64,000 nucleotides of DNA from Lates calcarifer. Taxonomy: Eukaryota > Chordata > Actinopteri > Centropomidae. The notes under the pieces are model-generated. The model was given only the letters and a program-made list of their open reading frames with translations. It searched no databases and was not told where the DNA came from. The translations under genes were made by a program, and so were the position numbers. Below, piece after piece: positions 59,201 through 64,000 of this stretch; the first letter of the stretch is position 1, and every line of letters starts with the position of its first letter. The stretch spans positions 1,259,149-1,323,148 of the forward strand of contig NC_066850.1 in NCBI RefSeq assembly GCF_001640805.2, written 5' to 3'.

Positions 59201-62200
59201 CCTGTGCATGGTAAGCTTGTCTACCCTTCCAACTACTTTGGAAGGTAACCAGCCATCAAACATTTGGTTTTCCAACAGTACTTTACAAAGCGTGTGTCTG
59301 AGGCTGCTGAATTACTGGTTGGAGCAGGTAGTGCAGCTCGTGGAGAGAAAAATGCTTCCTGCGCTCATTCAAAGGTCACATCAAGGGTAGGGTCTCTTTA
59401 AATACTTAACAGCTCAGAAGATGCATCTTTTATCACCATCATCAATATCCTGACTGCTGAATAAGAATGTGGCAGGTCACCAATTTAAAGCTGAAGCAAA
59501 AACAAGACCAGCACCTGTACTTTGTCTTCATGTTCTTGAGAGACACCTACACTTAATCAGCAAGGAGAAGGACTGTGTGACATTGGAACAAATAATTATC
59601 TAAATACAGAATATAGAAATATTTTGATGTGTAGATTTTATGTGAATGTGAAAATAACGTCACCTTGAAGAAAACTGAATTTTGAAATGATGTTCAGGCA
59701 GGAGATCTTTGATCTCTGTGATGTTGCTCAGTGTTGGGAAATAAATAGTAGAACTGTTACAGCTTGAAAGTGATAATGACATTAATAAAAATGAATAAAC
59801 TAATAAGATTGTAAGCATCGAGCAGGAGGAACATGGCTGCGTTGGAAATCCAGGTTTTATTCTGCACTGAAAGCATAAACTTGTGAGGACATCGTTCTTA
59901 CAGGGACGGCATGTGTTCTACTCTGCATCCACCACAAACTCAGTCACAACTCAGTTTTTTTTTTGAGTGTCAGCATCTTGCAATAAGTGTATTGTCAGCA
60001 TGCATTTTTATAACATCTCTCCACTCTCAGATGTTTCTGCATGAAGGAGATCTCCACTCCAAAAAACAAACAACAAATTAGACTGATACATCTTTAATTA
60101 CCTAATAACCAGTTTAAAGTGATTAAGAAAGCCTGCTAGAGGTAATTAAAGGGCAGTAAAAAGAGTATTACAGCTGAAGGATGTTGTAGCCTCATCCAAC
60201 ATCTATAATTACCTCATCAAGAGAACTGTAGGCCCTATAATGCTTAAGCAATGCTACCCAGCATTAACTGAGAAATGTGTATGTGTGTGTAAAGTGAAGG
60301 CGTATCACAGAGACAGGCAGGGAGGCAGATGGGGTCATAGCCGCGGTTGGAGTCCTGCAGTAATAATGTTAGCGCACCCTTCAGTATTATTACTCTCACA
60401 GACAAACAAAGCTGCTTTCCTGGTGAGGAAGCAGGAAGAGGGGTCAGAGACTATTATTGTCTCCACAGAAATGACACAGAGAGCGGAGAGCGACGGCGTG
60501 TTTGCGTGTGTGTGTTTATTTGTGTTACCTTGCAGGTGAGAGACCGCGTGCAGGGTCGTTTAGTCTCTGGGTCCTGGACTCCACAGTGCTTGTTAGGATC
60601 AAACACTCTCCCTGTAAAACACACACACACACACACACATTAGACTGGTACAGAAAGACTATAATTTAGTAAAGTATCAAATCACATTTCCTGGGAGTGG
60701 GAGCATCATAGCACCATGAGTGCGTTCATTTGTCTTTTTTTGAGACAGCACTTCACTCAGACATATAAATAAATGAATTATTTCAGCTTCACAGCACCTG
60801 CCAATAACTTCACATCCTGCTTCAGCTGATAAATGTCAAATCTAACTTCAATTTTCTATGCTGTTAAAAATGGAGAAAGTATTACTCAGCAACACAGATG
60901 GACCTTTGTTTCTCCACATGCACTTGCCAGCCAACAACAACCTCCAGTCAGCAGGTTATCTTAAACAGTGTTGCTGTCAGAGGGCTGTAATCTTGTGTTG
61001 GCCTTTACTATAATCCCTGTAATCTTTCTGTGTTTGCATTATGAGACGACGGCCGCGACGGGTACGGGTGGACAGGCAAACACACAAATGCACAACAGCA
61101 ACAAACGCGCTCTTAGTGTAAACAAACTCATATGCTCGCACAGAAGTTCACACACAAAGTTAAAAAGGAAGTGGAGAGAGGAAGGCGGGTAGAGTGAAGA
61201 CAGACTAAAGGAAGGCACTGATGAGAGAGGGAAACCAACACGAAAAACACAGAAAGCAGAAGAGCAATGTGAGTGAGAAACAAGACCACGGCGAGCAGCC
61301 AGAGAGAAAGCAGGAGACGGGAGCGTGTGAAAAGAAAAAAAAAAAAAGAGGACAGAGTAGGAGCGTGCGAGAGAGAGAGGAGGAGGAGGAGGAGGTCGAG
61401 GCAGGAGGTGGAGAGTGAGAGGATGAAAAAATATACAGAGACACAGGAGGTGGGGAAGATCTTTCAAGAAGACAAGCAGCTTTTTGGCAGCGGGAGCTGG
61501 TGAATTAGAGGGTGTAAATCAGAGGCTCGGAGCACAGCGAGACACGGCACAAACGAAGAGAAAGAGGAGAGAAATGAGGAGGGGAAGGAAGAGGAAAAGC
61601 TGCTCAGAGAAACAGCCAGACCCTGAAGCATCAAACCTCAAATCTGTGGGACTTCATTCTTATGCATGTTTTCACATCTGTTACTCAGAGATGACCACTG
61701 GGTTAACTCATGTGCTTCAGGGTTAATTCAAAAAAGTTCATAAGTTAGAATGAGACAGAAAACAGTGGCAGACAGGGAAGGAGAGAGTGAGAGAGAAAAG
61801 TGAGAGGACTGAGAAAACAAGAGAGAGAAAGCCACTAGAAACTATAGAGAGGTGTCTCTCCCTTTCCAAAACAAACAGTCTCGTCCCACCGCCGTCCTCA
61901 CTGCAGCCCAACATTCAGGCTGGAAGCTCTCCAAAGGATATAGAGATAAGAAACAGTGAGTGCTGCATGCAGTAAGGAAGTAGGAATTCTTATGTAAAGC
62001 TTAGGAAAGGAATTTAAGTAGCATAGGCAGAATTATTTAAGTCCTGTAGCACATGAATGTCAGGGGGATAAAAGTTACTGAATCAAGTTCTGTGACCTCA
62101 AACTAGCCATGAAAACGAAGGCAGGTAAAATGAATGAATTATTAAATGTTCTCCACTTCTTTAGACTCCATTAGTCAGCAGTAAAGGATTGTGGGTGCAG

Positions 62201-63605
62201 CCTGGAATGGCCATAATTTGTCAAAACCAACCTGAGAGTCTTTTGTGCGACCTGGAGGAAGTCTTAGTCCCATTCTGGTGCTTCTTTTCCAACGGCAGTG
62301 AAGACAGCGACGGCGACAATGACGGCATGCCGCCGGATCGGTGAGAGGGCGAAGGAGACGGGGAGGGCTTCCGGTCCAGCGGGGAGGGAGAGGGCGTGGA
62401 CGACGGGCGCCTGTCCAGCGGAGAGCGGGCCGGGCTGGGCCGCCCATCCAGAGAGGAGGGGGGCGTGGCGGACCGCGGCGTGGACGGCCCGCTGGTGGCG
62501 CCACGGCCGTTTGTGAGCTTCTCGCCGGGGCGCTGAGATGCCAGTGGGGCGAGGGATGGGGGTTTGAGCGAGGAAGGGGAGGAGGAGGTGGAAGAGGAGG
62601 AGGAGGAAGAGGTGAGGCGCACATGGGACGCTGAATCGGCTCGGCTGAGGCAGGGCATCTTCTCCAGGCTTACAACTGGAAGCGATACACTGCAGACAGA
62701 TGAAGAGAGTAAAGATGTTGTTAAAAGATTGTATCATACATGATCTGCGAGCAGTGAGAGCAGTGTGCAACATTTAATCAGACAAAAACATGCACCCACC
62801 ACGTCTTGTTCCGTGCTCCCTTTGGTGGATACACAGCCAGTGGCGCCTTGCTGAAGCGGGAGTGGGGGTAATCTTTAGGCACCCTGAAAGCCAGCGTGTC
62901 CCCGGGACTGGGAGCCACAGCATGGGCCACTGCGGGGGCTTTGGGCTTCATGGGGACCAGGGGGCCCCTGGAAGGGACGGGGGAGCTGTGGCGCTTCTCT
63001 GAAACAGTTCATGACAGAAACTGAGAGAAAGATCTGTAACATGTGTAAGATCACTTAGATACATGACATGACACAAAAGCACTTAGGTGCTTTTTGTATC
63101 TGGGTACTTTTTTGGATCTGATTTGCATCTGATTAGCACCTAGTCTAGTTCTGAGAGCACTGCAGTGTGGTATTTACACCAACTTTTTATTTTTTATCTT
63201 TACCCTGCTTAGGTGCCAGATGGCTGTGTTGTAACACAGGAGAGAACAAATTTGTGCCAGAACTTTTTTGCACAAAAAGAATCAAGTATTTACAAATCAA
63301 TTAAGCGTGCTTTTCTGTAATTAGCAGCCTTCCTGACACCATCTGAAGTGTCCTTGTGTGGCAAACTCCACCAATCTGTTACTATGTGAAGTTCAAACAA
63401 GAGCCAACAGTTATAAATACCTTTTGACCCAGATCTGATCAGAATACACAAGTGAAAGGATGCTCAGACACAGAAGGAAACGTAAAGGGGCTGAGGGGAG
63501 AAAGTAGGAGAGGAGAGGAGCTCACACTTACGGTTTTTGCTATGCATGTCTTTGTGGGGAGCAGGGTGGGGAGGGAATTTGGGGGGAGGGGGGTGTGGTC
63601 CAGGA
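53253..63605 (-). CDS. atxn7l1: atxn7l1, coding span in window (ataxin-7-like 1, 5' end missing)
   Basis: Nine well-supported exons are 62998-62800, 62689-62232, 60611-60529, 58892-58651, 57522-57309, 55960-55839, 55504-54965, 54521-54269 and 53270-53253. A weaker exon lies near 63605-63532. All phases agree and give about 708 residues plus stop. Ataxin-7 family proteins anchor the deubiquitinase module of the SAGA coactivator to chromatin in the nucleus. The SCA7 zinc-binding domain has C-X10-C-X5-C-X2-H spacing. The second conserved block reads GRGHYVFDRRWDRMRLALQN. SRLMGRG, FDRRWDR and the KTCVSLPVVSLEKM junction fit ATXN7L1 better than ATXN7 or ATXN7L2. The N-terminal exons, including the expected N-terminal zinc-binding motif, lie beyond the right edge. 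Confidence 0.87.
54269..54521 (-). CDS. atxn7l1: atxn7l1 exon (basic C-terminal region)
   Basis: It follows GGTTCTCTCCAG, and its first base completes a Ser codon. It encodes a Pro/Ser-rich stretch, then EGRKRRSPSSYRGKASKLSR, which resembles the EGKKRKNSSSSSKACKITK region near the human C terminus. It ends in phase 0 at GTAGGT. Intron retention would add about 30 residues and stop at 54173. Confidence 0.85.
54965..55504 (-). CDS. atxn7l1: atxn7l1 exon (Ser-rich linker with KKRKNSS)
   Basis: The acceptor is TTTGTGTTCCAG. The first codons, KVPLAAESLFSF, align with KKIPPAADS of the human protein. The exon has 179 whole codons rich in Ser, Pro and Thr, with basic motifs SKKRKNSS and SPAKKKGLGRG that could be nuclear-localisation signals. 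It ends in phase 2 at GTGGGT. Reading through the donor gives an alternative end about 27 residues later, at the stop near 54883. Confidence 0.88.
55839..55960 (-). CDS. atxn7l1: atxn7l1 exon (second conserved block)
   Basis: It follows CCCCCCCTCCAG and encodes FCVFSSRLMGRGHYVFDRR then WDRMRLALQNMVEKHLNAQM, the most conserved region outside the SCA7 domain in ataxin-7 relatives. It ends in phase 2 at a strong donor GTGAGT. FDRRWDR here points to ATXN7L1, since ATXN7 has FDSRWNR. Confidence 0.95.
55961..57308 (-). other. atxn7l1: atxn7l1 intron with long pyrimidine tract
   Basis: From 55962 to about 56250 the plus strand is almost entirely A and G, so the transcript carries a pyrimidine tract of nearly 290 nt up to the acceptor. 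The remainder, about 56260-57300, is ordinary AT-rich intron with no recognised feature. Confidence 0.6.
57309..57522 (-). CDS. atxn7l1: atxn7l1 exon (LSSDEGDAE acidic block)
   Basis: The acceptor is CCACTCCAG, and the first base completes an Arg codon. It encodes a Ser/Thr/Pro-rich stretch, then GGRLSSDEGDAETPEDTD and YSNHHPQPLG, matching RLSSDEGE and HHPRPL of ATXN7L1. The exon ends in phase 0 at the donor GTACAA (57308). About 400 nt upstream on the minus strand are strongly pyrimidine-rich. Confidence 0.9.
57523..58650 (-). other. atxn7l1: atxn7l1 intron with long pyrimidine tract and CA repeat
   Basis: The plus strand is purine-rich from about 57524 to 57950, making a long pyrimidine tract before the acceptor at 57523. 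At the other end a TG array (58624-58640; CA in the transcript) lies just past the donor. About 58000-58600 is AT-rich with nothing recognised. Confidence 0.6.
58624..58640. repeat. (TG)n array next to an atxn7l1 donor
   Basis: TG on the plus strand, so CA in the atxn7l1 transcript, ending about ten bases from the donor of the 58651-58892 exon. Confidence 0.92.
58651..58892 (-). CDS. atxn7l1: atxn7l1 exon (second half of SCA7 domain)
   Basis: It starts after CCTTTGTCACAG and encodes THSLTHRRAVPGRRKNFDVL then LAEHKG, giving the last zinc ligand (His) and the conserved basic helix. A charged Lys/Glu-rich stretch follows (AKEKEGAKEKEKEGGKEG), probably an extended helix. The exon ends in phase 2 at GTAGGA. 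A CA repeat lies on the minus strand ten bases past the donor GT. Confidence 0.94.
58893..60528 (-). other. atxn7l1: atxn7l1 intron
   Basis: This intron splits the SCA7 domain between Lys and Thr. Nothing coding or repetitive of note was seen in it. A plus-strand open frame at 59115-59390 shows no recognisable domain. Confidence 0.6.
60529..60611 (-). CDS. atxn7l1: atxn7l1 exon (first half of SCA7 zinc-binding domain)
   Basis: This 83-nt exon encodes RVFDPNKHCGVQDPETKR then PCTRSLTCK, with three of the four zinc ligands of the SCA7 domain. In ATXN7 relatives this fold contacts the nucleosome or the deubiquitinase module. Its acceptor is unusual: (TG)11, four T, then ACAG. The donor is GTAACA (60528). 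Its length is not a multiple of three, so skipping would shift the frame and destroy the domain. Confidence 0.95.
60612..62231 (-). other. atxn7l1: atxn7l1 intron
   Basis: No exon was recognised. On the plus strand, stretches at about 61160-61480, 61540-61620 and 61760-61850 are purine-rich, so the transcript is pyrimidine-rich there. A CA/TG repeat abuts the 3' splice site at the low-coordinate end. Confidence 0.6.
60620..60641. repeat. (CA)11 array forming an atxn7l1 3' splice-site tract
   Basis: CA on the plus strand, so (TG)11 in the atxn7l1 transcript. It is followed by TTTTACAG and the SCA7 exon at 60611. Confidence 0.95.
62232..62689 (-). CDS. atxn7l1: atxn7l1 exon (Ser/Pro-rich, with LDRRPS repeats)
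   Basis: It starts after TCTGTCTGCAG and ends in phase 1 at GTTGGT. After VSLPVVSLEKMPCLSRAD it is mostly Ser, Pro and Arg. Three units of type S-x-LD-[GR]-[RK]-PS occur in tandem (62338-62451). It ends with a basic stretch KKHQNGTKTSSRSHKRLSG leading into the SCA7 domain. Codons are strongly GC-rich compared with the introns. Long open frames in the other frames of this exon are shadows. Confidence 0.88.
62800..62998 (-). CDS. atxn7l1: atxn7l1 exon (VPKDYPHSRFSKAPLAVYPP block)
   Basis: The exon follows CTGTTTCAG and ends in phase 2 at a donor GTGGGT. It encodes 65 whole codons starting KRHSSPVPSR and including FRVPKDYPHSRFSK then APLAVYPPKGARNKT. The split codon makes Cys with the next exon, giving the conserved TCVSLPVVSLEKM. 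This block is characteristic of ATXN7L1. Confidence 0.88.
63532..63605 (-). CDS. atxn7l1: atxn7l1 candidate exon (Pro/His-rich)
   Basis: The donor is strong (ACC followed by GTAAGT at 63531), and its phase 1 makes a Gln codon with the next exon. In that frame it reads SPGPHPPPPKFPPHPAPHK then DMHSKN. The upstream boundary is unclear: the sequence before it on the minus strand is a GACA/GAGA run rather than a pyrimidine tract, so the exon may start further upstream. Confidence 0.4.
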
Positions 63606-64000
63606 CTGTCTGTCTCTCTCTGTCTGTCTCACAGGGAAACTACACCCCAGCTACCTGAATGGAAACAGAGGGGTGAAGACGTCATAAACACAGAGAAACG
63701 AGGTGGGGAAAAACACACTGCACACACAGTTAAGACAGCGTTGTGGACTGCTTATAATGGAGTGTACAAATTAGCTGTAAGATCATGTTATGTTCACACT
63801 TCAAAACAACCAAGTAGCTCCTGAGCTCGTCTCTCTTGAACCAGCTGCTTCAGGAGGTAAACAACCAACATCTGCAAGATGTAGCGAGATTAAGCTGACA
63901 GATAAGTTGGTGTAAAGCAGCGGTTAATTCTGGGATGAGACCAGCCGCAGCAGATAGCTGAACTTCCTGTCTGGTGATAAGATGCTAATGTGAAACAGTG

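Noticed and set aside
62175..62773. Other minus-strand frames over the Ser/Pro-rich atxn7l1 exon
   Set aside because: The chosen frame is the only one that joins in phase to the SCA7 exon and carries SLEKMPCLSRAD.

Overview
The window reads as a piece of a vertebrate chromosome, most likely a teleost (percomorph-type) fish. Coding exons are short and separated by large introns with GT/AG boundaries. Dinucleotide microsatellites are very dense, and the noncoding sequence is AT-rich with isolated CpG-rich promoter patches. The three recognisable proteins are vertebrate families carrying fish-like insertions. I see no bacterial operons, phage genes or CRISPR arrays.

All three protein genes lie on the minus strand, so each is read from high to low coordinates. 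(1) grm8, a group III metabotropic glutamate receptor, is represented by its first coding exon (12640-13182, signal peptide plus start of the glutamate-binding lobe). Its next exon is beyond the left edge, so 1-12639 is intron. Candidate untranslated 5' exons and a small CpG-rich promoter lie at 17.75-18.5 kb. (2) znf800, a multi-C2H2 zinc-finger protein, is complete. Nine coding exons between 22747 and 33870 join in frame with matching phases to about 972 residues, much longer than human ZNF800 (about 660 from memory). A CpG island at 41.85-44.3 kb with good splice donors is its likely promoter, and two overlapping AATAAA signals near 19.89 kb are a likely 3' end. (3) atxn7l1, an ataxin-7 family protein of the SAGA deubiquitinase module, is partial. 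Nine well-supported exons (53253-62998) plus one weaker exon (about 63532-63605) encode the SCA7 zinc-binding domain, a second conserved block and serine/proline-rich linkers. The 5' end is off the right edge.

The rest is intron and intergenic DNA: about twenty larger simple repeats, long purine/pyrimidine-asymmetric tracts, a probable nonautonomous hAT-type element (14998-15247), an inverted-repeat element (6662-6900), remnants of dispersed repeats (2011-2050, 37615-37750, about 49440-49700), and an unexplained promoter-like patch inside the grm8 intron (4829-5250).

I found no convincing new multi-gene system. The observations most worth following are splice-site architecture in atxn7l1 (a TG repeat forming the 3' splice-site tract of the first SCA7 exon, a CA repeat just after the donor of the second, and long pyrimidine tracts before the next two exons), a repeated VTRKQE-type motif and long N-terminal extension in znf800, and the possible nested minus-strand transcript in the grm8 intron. 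Family identifications rest on remembered human sequences, not on a database search.
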